From assembly GCA_020633235.1 (NCBI GenBank), contig JACKEA010000002.1, positions 62,001 through 126,000 on the forward strand: a stretch of DNA of 64,000 bases, written 5' to 3'. How positions within the stretch are numbered: the first letter of the stretch is position 1; the number at the start of each line of letters is the position of its first letter. A program made the translations under genes and the position numbers. The DNA is from Polyangiaceae bacterium. GTDB lineage: Bacteria > Myxococcota_A > Polyangia > Polyangiales > Polyangiaceae. Below the pieces are notes generated by a model. It was not told the DNA's origin. It searched no databases and saw only the letters and a list, made by a program, of their open reading frames with translations. Of this stretch, positions 52,510 through 61,477 are shown one piece after another.

Positions 52510-54255
52510 TCACGGCTTGTAGATCTTGCCATCACCCAGATACGTCGTGCCGTAGCCACCCCACACGATGATCCCTTGCGGCGTCCAATCGCCCATCGCG
52601 TAATAGCGAGGTTCAGGGCTCTGAACCAAGGTGCCTTCGCTCATGCCCTGCCACTTCATGTTTGCTGGGTCGAAGATCGCACCATCGCCCTTCTCAACTG
52701 ACCCTTGCTCACCGCCCCAGAACGCCACCCGCTGGCCATCGCTCGCAGCAACCACCTCGTACCGCTCGTCAAGCGGCGGCGTCGGCAACATCGTCCACTG
52801 ATTGGTCACCGGGTCGAACATGATCCCGTCGCCCTTGTTCGTCGGACTCGATCCATAGCCACCGAAGACGACGAACTTGTCGCTGGCGACAGCTGCGCCG
52901 CCTTCCCGACGTGCGTCGAACGTAGAGGGCACTGGGGGCAATGCCCGCCACTTGTTCGCGTCAGCGTCGTAGATGGCGCCGTCGTTCAAGTAGCTGCCGC
53001 TGTAGCCCCCCCAGATGTAGAGCCAGCGACGATCCTTGTCCCAAGCAAACTGCGTCTGGACGCGTCCGGTGAGGGGCGACTGCGGCAACTCGACCCAGGT
53101 ATCCGTTGCGGGATCGTAGGAATGCAGGTTGTTCTGATAGCTCGTGGAGGACGACCGCCCCCCGAACACGATGAGCTTCTGGGCCGTCCCATCCCACGCG
53201 TAGGCCATGTCATATCGCGGTCCTGGAGAGCTGGTCGTCGACATCGTCGACCAAGTCTGAGTCGTCACATCGAAGACGATGCCGTCTCCGGCTGCACCGC
53301 TCGCGTAGCCGCCCCAGATGACGGTCTTCGTCGCATTGCCGCCTAGGGCAGGCCGCTCGCGACCGTCAAAAGAACTCGGCCACGCCGGCAATGCGGTCCA
53401 GGTGTTGTTGGCCGGATCGAACATGGCCGCGTCGCTCTTGTAATAGGGGCTCGGCGAGCCATATCCACCAGCGACGATCCACATGCTCCCATTCCAGAAC
53501 GACGAGGACTCTCGGCGTTCTGTCAGTGGCGAGTCCGCCATCTTCTGCCAGGTGTAGCTGGTGCTGCAGGGCGTCCAGTTGCCGGCGGTGCAGGTGTTGG
53601 TGCACGCCGACGTGCGCACCTGGCCCGTCGGGCACGAAGCGTTGGAGACGTTCAGCTCACCGGGGCTACAGATGCCCTCGTTCTCGCAGGGCCCCGGCAA
53701 GTACACACAAGACGCCGAGCAGAAGTAGGTGATGGTGCCGCACTTGCCGCAGGCTTCCGTGGTCTGCGTGCCGGGCGTACATTCGCCGGTTTCACCGCTG
53801 CAGGCGCTCCATTCGAGCCACGTGCCGGTGGTGTCGCACAGCCGCGCGCTGGTCCCGCAAGCGCCGCACGGCTTCTCTTGGATCGTGTTTGGAGTGCAGG
53901 GGCCGCTGGCGTCGTAGTCCGGAGCGTCCGAGCCTGCATCCGTGGCGCCGCCCGCGCCGCCGGTGCTCGAGTCCGAGCCCGCATCCGCGCCGGCGCTGCC
54001 AGCGGTGCCGCCCGTGGCCGCCGTGCCCCCGGTGCCGCCGGTTGCGGCCGTGCCACCCGTTCCGCCCGTGGCTGCCGTGCCCCCCGTGCCTCCCTTGCCG
54101 CCGGTGCCGGCGCTACCAGCGACGCCACCGGTTCCGGCCGTAGAACCGTCAGGTCCAAGGTAGATGATCTGAGTTTCGTCTTGCCCTTGGGCGCACGCGT
54201 TGGCGAGCACCAGAGCAGAAACCGCAGAGAGTCCGAGCCACTTCGCCTTGTTCAT
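52510..54255 (-). CDS. Kelch-repeat surface lipoprotein
   Basis: 581 residues from the ATG at 54255 (GGAGG before it). Lipoprotein signal MNKAKWLGLSAVSALVLANAC, a long Gly/Thr/Ala linker (TGGTAATGG units), a Cys-rich segment (CGACGTSARLCD, CGKCGTITYFCSASC, CTNTCTAGNWTPC), then about six Kelch-type blades: SSFWNGSMWIVAGGYG, TKTVIWGGYASGAAGDGIVFD, QKLIVFGGRSSSTSYQNNLHSYDP, RWLYIWGGYSGSYLNDGAIYD, KFVVFGGYGSSPTNKGDG and VAFWGGEQGSVEKGDGAIFD. The beta-propeller should bind protein or glycan at the cell surface. It lies 26 bp after the VWA gene in the same direction, so they are likely cotranscribed. Confidence 0.85.
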   Translation of the reverse strand: MNKAKWLGLSAVSALVLANACAQGQDETQIIYLGPDGSTAGTGGVAGSAGTGGKGGTGGTAATGGTGGTAATGGTGGTAATGGTAGSAGADAGSDSSTGGAGGATDAGSDAPDYDASGPCTPNTIQEKPCGACGTSARLCDTTGTWLEWSACSGETGECTPGTQTTEACGKCGTITYFCSASCVYLPGPCENEGICSPGELNVSNASCPTGQVRTSACTNTCTAGNWTPCSTSYTWQKMADSPLTERRESSSFWNGSMWIVAGGYGSPSPYYKSDAAMFDPANNTWTALPAWPSSFDGRERPALGGNATKTVIWGGYASGAAGDGIVFDVTTQTWSTMSTTSSPGPRYDMAYAWDGTAQKLIVFGGRSSSTSYQNNLHSYDPATDTWVELPQSPLTGRVQTQFAWDKDRRWLYIWGGYSGSYLNDGAIYDADANKWRALPPVPSTFDARREGGAAVASDKFVVFGGYGSSPTNKGDGIMFDPVTNQWTMLPTPPLDERYEVVAASDGQRVAFWGGEQGSVEKGDGAIFDPANMKWQGMSEGTLVQSPEPRYYAMGDWTPQGIIVWGGYGTTYLGDGKIYKP

Positions 54256-54281
54256 CTTGCCTCCAAGAAATCCGATGCGCG

Positions 54282-55439
54282 TCATCGAGGCACCTTCGTC
54301 TCACAGCCGAGGAGCACTTGAACCTTCGCCCCCGAGTCGTTCTGCACCGACGAGCACGTGGCCGGGCACAGGTAGATGCGGGTCGGGTTCTGGTTGTCGT
54401 CGTAGTACCAGCCGTTCAGCGTGCAGGACGCTGCGTCCTTCACCTTCACGAGCTCTTGGTTCGAGCCGCCGCCGCCGTAGTAGACGACGTTCACCTTGCC
54501 CGGATCCGTGGGGTCACCGTTCTTGCCGGTCTCCGGCAAGAGGTATTCGCAGGACAGCTCGCCGCCGGCGATCTCGTTCAGCTTCTGCTGCAGATCGGCC
54601 TGCAGGTTCGAGCTGCCGATGAAGAACGCCTGACCGCCGCCGGCCTGGGCGACCTGCTTGATCTCCGCTTCTTGGGAGCCCTCGAGGCCAATCGCGAAGG
54701 TGACGATCGGCGGTGTGTCGGCGTAGGCCGAAGCCGCCAGCGCCGCGATCTGGTCGATGGTGTTGGTCTTGGAATCACACCCCGTGGGGCTGCCGTCCGT
54801 CAGCAGCACCGCGATGACCTTCTCCTTCGGGTGCTTCTTCGCGACGCTGGTGCAGTATCCCAAGGTGCCGACCCAGGCGGGGAACATCGGCGTGAGCCCC
54901 GTGACGCCGGTGGCAGAAAGCGACGCCGAGAGCTTCTGCTCCTGGGCGTCCGCCGGCGCCGGATCCTTGGTCAGCTCTCCAAGGGGGACTTGAGGCGTGG
55001 AATAGGAGAGCGGATCGCAGTCGTCTTGATCCGTCGGGAAGTAGGCGAGCGCGACGCGCAGGCCAGCGGCGGCAGGATCCGAGACGAAGGTGGAGATGGC
55101 AGACGTCGCCGCGCCCCACTTGCCGCTCATCGATCCCGACCGGTCGAGCATCAGGTACATGTTCACCGGAACGGGCTTGGCCTCCGCCGTCTCGGCGGCG
55201 CAGGCGCTGTCCGGGCTCAGCGCGGAGTCGTTCGACCCCGAGTCGACGATGCCGCCGCCGTCGTTCTGGATGCCTCCGGTCCCGGTGGTGCCCGCGGCGC
55301 CGCCGGTGTTGCCGACATTGCCGCCGCCGCCACCGCCCTGGACGTAGATCTTCTTTTCCGTGCCGGAGGCGCTGCAGGCCGCAGCTGCTCCGAATAGGGA
55401 CAGAATAAGGGTGGCCCCGATAACGGGAACGCTTCTCAT
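54282..55439 (-). CDS. VWA-domain surface lipoprotein
   Basis: 385 residues from the ATG at 55439 (AAGGTG before it). Lipoprotein signal MRSVPVIGATLILSLFGAAAAC, a Gly-rich linker, then a von Willebrand A domain at about 80-270 with the MIDAS motif LDRSGSMS, GVTGLTPMFPAW and AVLLTDGSPTGCD. A C-terminal Cys module (CEYLLPETGKNGDP, ASCTLNGWYYDDNQNPTRIYLCPATCSSVQND) is shared with the incomplete gene at the window end. VWA domains bind partners through a metal ion. It precedes the Kelch lipoprotein gene by 26 bp, so the two are likely made together at the surface. Confidence 0.87.
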   Translation of the reverse strand: MRSVPVIGATLILSLFGAAAACSASGTEKKIYVQGGGGGGNVGNTGGAAGTTGTGGIQNDGGGIVDSGSNDSALSPDSACAAETAEAKPVPVNMYLMLDRSGSMSGKWGAATSAISTFVSDPAAAGLRVALAYFPTDQDDCDPLSYSTPQVPLGELTKDPAPADAQEQKLSASLSATGVTGLTPMFPAWVGTLGYCTSVAKKHPKEKVIAVLLTDGSPTGCDSKTNTIDQIAALAASAYADTPPIVTFAIGLEGSQEAEIKQVAQAGGGQAFFIGSSNLQADLQQKLNEIAGGELSCEYLLPETGKNGDPTDPGKVNVVYYGGGGSNQELVKVKDAASCTLNGWYYDDNQNPTRIYLCPATCSSVQNDSGAKVQVLLGCETKVPR

Positions 55440-55608
55440 GTTCACCTTCTCCACGTAGGCATTCCGATGACGCACTCGTGCGCCGCCCATGATCGATGGC
55501 CCAGCCCGCCCCCGGTCGCATCGAAAACTTTCTAAAAGTTGGGAAGAACCCGCGTTTTTCAGGAGTTTGGGGGCGTCAGACCACAAAGAACGGCTGGCCG
55601 GTTTCGGA

Positions 55609-55639
55609 GGCGCGACGGGGCTCGCGCCGGACCAACACC
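55609..55639. repeat. REP-like element copy 6 (right half, minus strand)
   Basis: On the minus strand GGTGTTGGTCCGGCGCGAGC is followed by CCCGTCGCGCC, close to the right half of copy 7. It lies just after the stop of the DUF4215 gene (55654). Confidence 0.55.
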
Positions 55640-55653
55640 CCCTGGACCTGCGT

Positions 55654-57636
55654 TCAGCGAGGTCCCTCGACCTGGCACTTGGAGCTACACCCGTCGCCGC
55701 TCTTGGTGTTGCCGTCGTCGCAACCTTCGCCGGCCTGGATGACCTTATCGCCACAACGGGGACCGAGCTTGCAGCCCGGGGCGCACTCGCCGTAGCCGCC
55801 GTCGTTCACGCCGTCGTCGCACTGCTCGCCGAACAGGCTCTGCACGCTGTTGTCTCCGCAGAACGCCGGCAGCTTGCAGCCCGGGGCACATCCGGAGGTG
55901 CCGTAGGGCGTGAGGTTCACGCCGTCGTCGCACTCCTCCCCTTCGCTGCTCTGCACCGTGCCATCGCCACAGTAGTCGCCGAACACGCAGCCGGGCCCAC
56001 ACTGCCCGTAGCCTCCGGCGAGCACCTTGTCGTCACACTGCTCGTCGGGGGTCTTCACGCCGTCGCCACACACGCTGGCGCAGGTACTGGTCGCGTTCGC
56101 GAAGCCGGAGAGGGTGAGCTTGTAGTTCGACTGCGTAGTGTGGCGCTCCGCCTGGAACACGACGATCTCGTACACCTTGCCCACGGTGAGGCCGAAGGTG
56201 GTCGCCGCGGCCGCGTCCAGCGTGATGCTCGCAGACTGCGCGCCATGCACGCCGCCCAAATCGATGGCGAGCTGCTTGTTCACGAAGGTGAACACGTCGT
56301 CGTCCCCCGTGAAGTCGAGCTTCTCTCCGCCCTTGTACTCGAACCAGTAGCGGACCTCGCTGGTGAAGTGGAAGTTGTGGCTGTTGCCCTGATTGCCGAA
56401 CAGCTGGCCGTCGATGGGAAAGAAGTTTCCGTTGTTGTACTGGAACACTCCTCCGGCGATCTTGTTCAACGTCAGCGTCTGCAGCACGGTCTGGTTCACG
56501 CCCGCGGTGTCGCGGTACCACTGGTCGAAGGCGCCCTTTCCAGTGGTGGTGGGGGTGCCGCCGCTGGCCGGCGCGTACACCGGCTTGCCGTCGCTGCCGA
56601 GCGTCGCCTTCACGATGCCCTTGTCGGTGCCCAGGTAAGCTTCGAAGTCCGGGTGCCCACCGCTGGTGCCCTTGGCCTTGAAGTCGCGGATCACGATGGG
56701 CAAGAGCAGCGTGTTCGGTTCGGTGGTCACGTCGGTGCACTTGTAGCCGGGCTCCACCTTGCACGTGGGCGAGCAGCCATCGCCAGGAAGGGTATTGCCG
56801 TCCTCGCACTCTTCGTTGTCCCCTGGCAGCTTCAAGCCGTCGCCGCAGGTGCTGGTGCAAGCGCCGGCGGAGCAGTTGGGCTCGTTCACGCAGAACGGCG
56901 TGCAGCCGTCGCCCAAGTCGTTGTTGCCGTCGTCACATTGCTCCGTGCCTTCGGCCACGCCGTCGCCGCACACCGTCTTTTCGCAGGGCTGCCCCGGCGT
57001 GGGGCACGCCCATCCCTTCTCCAAGACGCAGGTGTCGCTGCAGCCGTCACCCGGCGCGGCGTTGCCGTCGTCGCACTGCTCGGCGCCCGCCACGATCGAA
57101 TCGCCGCACTGCGCCGCCTCGCACTTCACGCCCAGCGTCGGGCACTTGTAGCCGGCCTCCACCTTGCAGTCCGCACCGCAGCCGTCGCCCGCGGTGGCGT
57201 TACCGTCGTCGCAGGTCTCGCTACCGGTGATCTTTGCGTCGCCGCACTTCACGGTGGAGACGCAGGGCTTGCCGGGCTCCGGACACGCGAAGTCCTGCTC
57301 GATGGCATCGCAAGCAGCGGTGCAGCCGTCGCCGCTCACGGAGTTTCCGTCGTCGCAAGCTTCGCCCGGATCCACGACGCCGTCGCCACAGCCGGGCAGC
57401 GGCTCGCAGCCGTCGCAGGCATCGGCGCCGGCGTCCGAGGCGTCCGTGCCGGAGTCGATGTCGATCACCGCGCCGGTGCCGCCGCTACCACCGGTGCTCG
57501 CGTCCCCCGCGGTTCCGGAGCTGCCGCCGATCCCGGTCTTTTCCACCACGTCGGCGTTGCCGCCGCAGCTCGGAGTGATGCCAGCGGCGAGCAGTGCTGC
57601 CGCGCCCAAAGATGCGAAGAGTAGAGAACGCGCCAC
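55654..57636 (-). CDS. Secreted protein with DUF4215 Cys repeats and fibro-slime domain
   Basis: 660 residues from a GTG at 57636. Signal sequence MARSLLFASLGAAALLAAGITPSC (possible lipoprotein), short Gly linker, then six or seven DUF4215 repeats (CGDGVVDPGEACDDGNSVSGDGCTAAC and alike; CxDG-x-xE-xCDDGN-x3-GDGC). A fibro-slime/PA14-like domain at about 305-495 follows (LLPIVIRDFKAKGTSGGHPDFEAY, GDDDVFTFVNKQLAIDLGGVHGAQ). Four more Cys repeats of the same type end the protein (CGDGVKTPDEQCDD, CGDGTVQSSEGEECDDG). These repeats are widespread in myxobacterial surface proteins. TAATCT ends 6 nt before the GTG. Confidence 0.85.
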   Translation of the reverse strand: MARSLLFASLGAAALLAAGITPSCGGNADVVEKTGIGGSSGTAGDASTGGSGGTGAVIDIDSGTDASDAGADACDGCEPLPGCGDGVVDPGEACDDGNSVSGDGCTAACDAIEQDFACPEPGKPCVSTVKCGDAKITGSETCDDGNATAGDGCGADCKVEAGYKCPTLGVKCEAAQCGDSIVAGAEQCDDGNAAPGDGCSDTCVLEKGWACPTPGQPCEKTVCGDGVAEGTEQCDDGNNDLGDGCTPFCVNEPNCSAGACTSTCGDGLKLPGDNEECEDGNTLPGDGCSPTCKVEPGYKCTDVTTEPNTLLLPIVIRDFKAKGTSGGHPDFEAYLGTDKGIVKATLGSDGKPVYAPASGGTPTTTGKGAFDQWYRDTAGVNQTVLQTLTLNKIAGGVFQYNNGNFFPIDGQLFGNQGNSHNFHFTSEVRYWFEYKGGEKLDFTGDDDVFTFVNKQLAIDLGGVHGAQSASITLDAAAATTFGLTVGKVYEIVVFQAERHTTQSNYKLTLSGFANATSTCASVCGDGVKTPDEQCDDKVLAGGYGQCGPGCVFGDYCGDGTVQSSEGEECDDGVNLTPYGTSGCAPGCKLPAFCGDNSVQSLFGEQCDDGVNDGGYGECAPGCKLGPRCGDKVIQAGEGCDDGNTKSGDGCSSKCQVEGPR

Positions 57637-57642
57637 GATGGC

Positions 57643-57648
57643 AGATTA
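57643..57648 (-). promoter_or_regulatory. -10 like hexamer TAATCT, 6 nt before the DUF4215 gene GTG
   Basis: Minus-strand TAATCT is followed by GCCATC and the GTG at 57636. No Shine-Dalgarno is present. Confidence 0.35.
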
Positions 57649-57740
57649 GCGCAATTATCCGCTGGTGGTGGAGCGCAGTCGCTTCGGCCCGGCGGCCGAC
57701 GGCCGCGCGAGGCCGGCGTTCGTGAACGCGGCGCTTCGGG

Positions 57741-57746
57741 TAGACT
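57741..57746 (+). promoter_or_regulatory. -10 like hexamer TAGACT, 6 nt before the methyltransferase ATG
   Basis: TAGACT ends 6 nt before the ATG at 57753 and no Shine-Dalgarno is present. Confidence 0.4.
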
Positions 57747-57752
57747 CCCGCC

Positions 57753-58346
57753 ATGGATCGCTTCCGGCGTTTCGACGATGCCTACTACCACCGGTTCTAC
57801 GAGAACCCGAAGACCCGCGTCATCGCTCCGGAAGAGCACGATCACCTCGCGAACTTCGTGTTTTCCTTCGCGCGCTACAACCACGTGGAGCTGAAGGCCG
57901 TTCTCGACATCGGCGCCGGCATCGGTCTCTGGAAGCAGTGGGTCCAAAAGAACGCCAAGGGCACTGCCTACACCGGCACCGAGGTCAGTCAGGTCATGTG
58001 CAAGAAGCACGGCTACTTGCATCGCGACATCGCGCGCTGGCGAGACCGGAAGAAGTACGACCTGATCATCTGCCAGGGGGTCTTGCAGTACCTTCCAGAT
58101 CCGGACGTGGCGCCCGCCATCGCGAACATCGCCGCGATGTCCCGCGGTCTGGTGTACGTGGAAGTGACCACCCGCGGCGACCTGCGCGAGCGCTGCGACA
58201 CCACCCGCACGGACACCGACATCCACGTGCGCAACGGCTCCTACTACCGCGGCATCCTGAGCAAGCACTTGGTGAGCGTGGGCTGCGGCTTGTGGTGGAG
58301 CAAGGAACGCGACCAACCGTTCTTCGAGCTCGAGGTCGCGGGCTGA
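57753..58346 (+). CDS. Class I SAM-dependent methyltransferase
   Basis: 197 residues. Motif I is VLDIGAGIGLWKQW (about 50-63), followed by the acidic strand TGTEVS and the post-motif YDLIICQGVLQYLPD (about 106-120) with the usual hydrophobic then polar pattern. The N-terminus RFRRFDDAYYHRFYENPKTRVIAPEEHDHL is typical of a group with the FYxNPxTR signature. The acceptor is unknown. The ATG of the next small gene overlaps its stop (TGATG), so they are coupled. Confidence 0.82.
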   Translation: MDRFRRFDDAYYHRFYENPKTRVIAPEEHDHLANFVFSFARYNHVELKAVLDIGAGIGLWKQWVQKNAKGTAYTGTEVSQVMCKKHGYLHRDIARWRDRKKYDLIICQGVLQYLPDPDVAPAIANIAAMSRGLVYVEVTTRGDLRERCDTTRTDTDIHVRNGSYYRGILSKHLVSVGCGLWWSKERDQPFFELEVAG

Positions 58347-58630
58347 TGGCCGAAGCACGCCGCATCGTTCGCCCCATCATCTCCTTGTGCCTCATCGGCG
58401 TCACCGTGCTCGGTTTCATGAACGTGTACGGCGACAACACCGAGGTGATCCGCATGTCGGAGGATCTGGCCTGCTCCGGTCAGGACAAGTGCGACGCCAA
58501 GATCCGCGAGATGGCGAAGAACCCGCTGTGGCACACCTACCGTTACTCCGTGCCCAAGGTCGGCGACGTCACCGTGCAGTGCCAGCGCTCGCTGTACCTG
58601 GTCGGCGAGTACAGCTGTCAAAAGCAGTGA
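58346..58630 (+). CDS. Small membrane-anchored protein
   Basis: 94 residues, starting inside the methyltransferase stop codon. One N-terminal transmembrane helix (RIVRPIISLCLIGVTVLGFMNV) leads to an outside domain with four Cys (LACSGQDKCDAKI, VQCQRSLYLVGEYSCQKQ), probably two disulfides, and a conserved-looking core AKNPLWHTYRYSVPKVGDVTVQC. Not a recognised family. Coupling with the methyltransferase gene suggests linked expression, not necessarily a shared reaction. Confidence 0.65.
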   Translation: MAEARRIVRPIISLCLIGVTVLGFMNVYGDNTEVIRMSEDLACSGQDKCDAKIREMAKNPLWHTYRYSVPKVGDVTVQCQRSLYLVGEYSCQKQ

Positions 58631-58644
58631 GCGCGCGGCCGCGG

Positions 58645-58723
58645 GTTTCCGCGGCGCAGCGACAAAATTGAAGATCCGTCTGGGGCGGCTTCTATTGTTG
58701 GTGCGGCGCGATGCCCGTCGCGC
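58645..58723. repeat. REP-like element copy 7 (both halves)
   Basis: The left half GCGGCGCAGCGACAAAATT and the right half with GGTGCGGCGCGATGCCCGTC (58700-58719) flank 25 nt. The right half also folds as GCGCGA-TGCCCG-TCGCGC and ends exactly at the stop codon of the minus-strand gene (58724). It lies between convergent genes. Confidence 0.65.
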
Positions 58724-61417
58724 TCAACCTTTGACCGACACGCCGAGGCGACGGCGAATGTCGGCGTGCTCTTCCGACAGCGCGAAGGCGAACAGATCGT
58801 CGAGCTGCTCGTCCACGCTGGACGTGGCCAGCGGGAAGCGTTCGCAGATTTCCGCGGCCATGTGCAGATCGCCGCACGCCACCAGACCCAGGCGGCCGGC
58901 GATGCGATCGGCGCGGTGGAGCCAACGCTCGATGCGCGCCCGCGCTCCGCGGGTGTCGAAGTCGCTGGCGATCTCCGCCAAGGTTTCGTGGGCCGTCTCG
59001 TCGAGCTCGTCGTCGAGGGCTTGGCTCAGAGCGCGGGTGTGGCCGTCCACCGAGTCGCCCTCCACGGCACCACCCACGGACAGCGCCGCCAGCACCAAGC
59101 GCGCCATGTCCGGGAGCGAGTGGATCACGCGGCGCAGGGAGTACTCGGGACGAAACACGCTGAGGGCCCGAGCCCACAAGAAGGCGAGCTCCGGCAAGCT
59201 GAGCCCGCTGCCGAGGGCCTTGTCCGCCATCACCACCGGCTCGAGCATGGGCAATGCGACGAGCTGGCCGGGGACGTTTGCCTCCACGTACAGGGCGGGG
59301 ACCTCCATCCCGAGCAGGCGACAGGTCCAGCTCAGGCTGCGGGCCAGCGTGGTGGTGCCCGCGGGATCGTAGCGGGAGGCGTCGTCGAGGCGCGGCACCT
59401 TGCCGGCCTTTTCCAGATCCGAGAGCCGCACCCGGTGCGCCACCTCGCGAACCGTGGACAGCAGTCGTTCCAGCTCGTCGTCGCGATCCTTGCTGAGCAG
59501 ATCCTTTTCCCACACCTCGCCATGGATCGACGCGCGCGCGGCGATGAGCCCTTCCGGGCGATGGGTATCCGCCAGCAAGGACTCGTTGATGTCTGCCTCG
59601 CCCAGGTGATCGAGCAGGCACGCAGCGCTCCAGGCGGAGTCCGTCTCGCCGGTCTTCTCGAAGCACCACAGCGTGCGCTGCACGAGCGGCGCAGTCCGCG
59701 GCGTGAGCCGCACCGCGGCCCGCAGCACCCGCGCGGCGCGGGTGTAGTCGCGCTCCGCCTCGTACAGCTCGGCGAGCCACTCGTGCACCTCGACGTCCTC
59801 CGGGCCACGCTCGGTGGCCAGGGAGAACGCGCGCTTCGCGCCCTCGGCGTCGTCCAGCTCGTCGCGAAACAAGACGCCGAGCTTCTTGGCCAGGTCCCAG
59901 GCGAGATGATCGTCGGTGGTGCGCTCCAACACGCTCTCGTACAGCTCGGCGAGCTCACGCCAGCGGCGCGCGACGCCGAGCACGCCCGCGGCGATCTCGA
60001 GGGCAGCCAGCGCGGAGGGATCGCGCCCGAGCGCCTCCCGCGCGAGGGACACTGCTTCGGCGCCACCCTCGAGCTCGTCCCGCGCGATACGCGCGGCGGC
60101 GACCAACACCTCTGCGGCTTCCTTCGCGTCCCCCAGTACCTTGGCCAATCGCTGGCGAGTGGCGATCGCGCGAGCGTGCTGCCCGAGGGCGTCCTCGGCT
60201 CGCACCAAGAGCTCCAATGCCACACGGTCTTCCGAGATCGACAGCCAGCGCTCCAGAGCGGAGATCGCGGGCTTCGGGTCCTTGGCTTCGTCGAGCCACA
60301 TGCGGGCGATGGCAGCCAGATCGGCGATCTTGTCCCGCGGCTCTGCGGTAGCCTCGACGCGGCGGCGATACAGCTCGTCCAGGCGGCGGAAGTCCTCCTG
60401 CGCCACGAGCAGCTCCCGCGCCTCTTCCAGCGCGCGGCGGTGCAGCGGGTCGACTCCCAAGGCCTTGTCCAAGTTGTGCACCGCCTCGCTGTCGCTCCCG
60501 AGGGCGCGCTTGCACTGAGCGATGCGGTGGTAGAGATCCGCGCGCTCGGGGCTCGAGCGGCCCAGCATGAGCAGGGCGCGCTTGTATTCGCCGATGGCTT
60601 CGTCGAAGCGGTCGGCGGCGCGGTGGGCGTCTCCCACCCGCCACGGCTCCGGTGCGTCGTCGGGGATGGAGCCCGCCGGGGGGCGCACGCTCTCGTCGTC
60701 GTGCGATGGCGGCGGGGGCGGGATGCTCGCCGGATCGCCGATCACCACGCTGGGCTGCACCAGGAGCGGGAACTCCCGCGCACCGCGGAACGCGCCGGCG
60801 GCGGCGAGGGCGTGAAAGCGATCCGCGTCCGCGCGCATGGCCTCGTACACCGCGGACGCGGTCACCATGCCGTGCTTGGACAGCTTCTTGGTGGACGCCT
60901 CCAGCGCGGCGAGCAGCGCCCGAGCGAAGGGCGATGGGCCGCCGTCGGAGTCGGTAGGCTCCGGCCGTGCCGTCACCATCAGGCCCACGCCGCTCTTCTT
61001 GGGTCGGACCGCGTCCCGCACCGCCGCCGTGAAGGTGGCCGAAGCCGTGGGGTCGTCCTCGTCCGGCGGGTGCATCAGATCGAGCAGGAAGAGACCATCC
61101 GCGCCGTCCGCCGCCACCCGCTTGCGGAGGGCCGCCAGATTGATGCCGCCCTTGGTCCGGCCTGGGGCCAGCAGCACGCGACCTTCGTCGTCCACCCGGG
61201 CACGACCGGAATACAGCACGAGCAGCTGGCCGGACTTGTCCGCTCGCGCTGCGAGGGCATCCGTGAAACGGGCCAGCGCTCCCGCGCCGGGCTCGACCCA
61301 CTCGACTTGGAAGTGGGCATCCGCTTCTGCGAGACGCTCTGCGAGGAGCTCCGCGCTGACCGCGGAAGAGCGTCGAGTCTGCTTTTTCGAGGGTGCGACG
61401 ACGATGGCGAAACGCAT
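58724..61417 (-). CDS. Caspase-like (apparently inactive) protein with TPR-type repeats
   Basis: 897 residues. The N-terminal 230 residues resemble a caspase/peptidase C14 fold: QLLVLYSGRARVDDEGRVLL at 65-83 stands where active members have SGHG, and LFLLDLMHPPD at 109-119 stands where they have the Asp-x-Cys-His run. So both catalytic His and Cys appear replaced (R72, M115). A Pro linker follows, then TPR-like helix pairs from about 275 to 600 (RVGDAHRAADRFDEAIGEYKRALLMLG, LYHRIAQCKRALGSDSEAVHNLDKALG and more) and a helical C-terminal part. Probably a pseudo-protease scaffold. TATAAA lies about 20 nt before the ATG. Confidence 0.7.
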   Translation of the reverse strand: MRFAIVVAPSKKQTRRSSAVSAELLAERLAEADAHFQVEWVEPGAGALARFTDALAARADKSGQLLVLYSGRARVDDEGRVLLAPGRTKGGINLAALRKRVAADGADGLFLLDLMHPPDEDDPTASATFTAAVRDAVRPKKSGVGLMVTARPEPTDSDGGPSPFARALLAALEASTKKLSKHGMVTASAVYEAMRADADRFHALAAAGAFRGAREFPLLVQPSVVIGDPASIPPPPPSHDDESVRPPAGSIPDDAPEPWRVGDAHRAADRFDEAIGEYKRALLMLGRSSPERADLYHRIAQCKRALGSDSEAVHNLDKALGVDPLHRRALEEARELLVAQEDFRRLDELYRRRVEATAEPRDKIADLAAIARMWLDEAKDPKPAISALERWLSISEDRVALELLVRAEDALGQHARAIATRQRLAKVLGDAKEAAEVLVAAARIARDELEGGAEAVSLAREALGRDPSALAALEIAAGVLGVARRWRELAELYESVLERTTDDHLAWDLAKKLGVLFRDELDDAEGAKRAFSLATERGPEDVEVHEWLAELYEAERDYTRAARVLRAAVRLTPRTAPLVQRTLWCFEKTGETDSAWSAACLLDHLGEADINESLLADTHRPEGLIAARASIHGEVWEKDLLSKDRDDELERLLSTVREVAHRVRLSDLEKAGKVPRLDDASRYDPAGTTTLARSLSWTCRLLGMEVPALYVEANVPGQLVALPMLEPVVMADKALGSGLSLPELAFLWARALSVFRPEYSLRRVIHSLPDMARLVLAALSVGGAVEGDSVDGHTRALSQALDDELDETAHETLAEIASDFDTRGARARIERWLHRADRIAGRLGLVACGDLHMAAEICERFPLATSSVDEQLDDLFAFALSEEHADIRRRLGVSVKG

Positions 61418-61477
61418 GTCAGAGCCGGGGAGGGACGGCTTTATATCATCGACCGCGGGCCGCGGAACCTGGCCCGT

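Noticed and set aside
55489..57624. Plus-strand frame of about 710 codons antisense to the DUF4215 gene
   Set aside because: Low-complexity Ala/Val/Gly translation that mirrors the Cys repeats; the minus-strand reading has clear DUF4215 and fibro-slime motifs.
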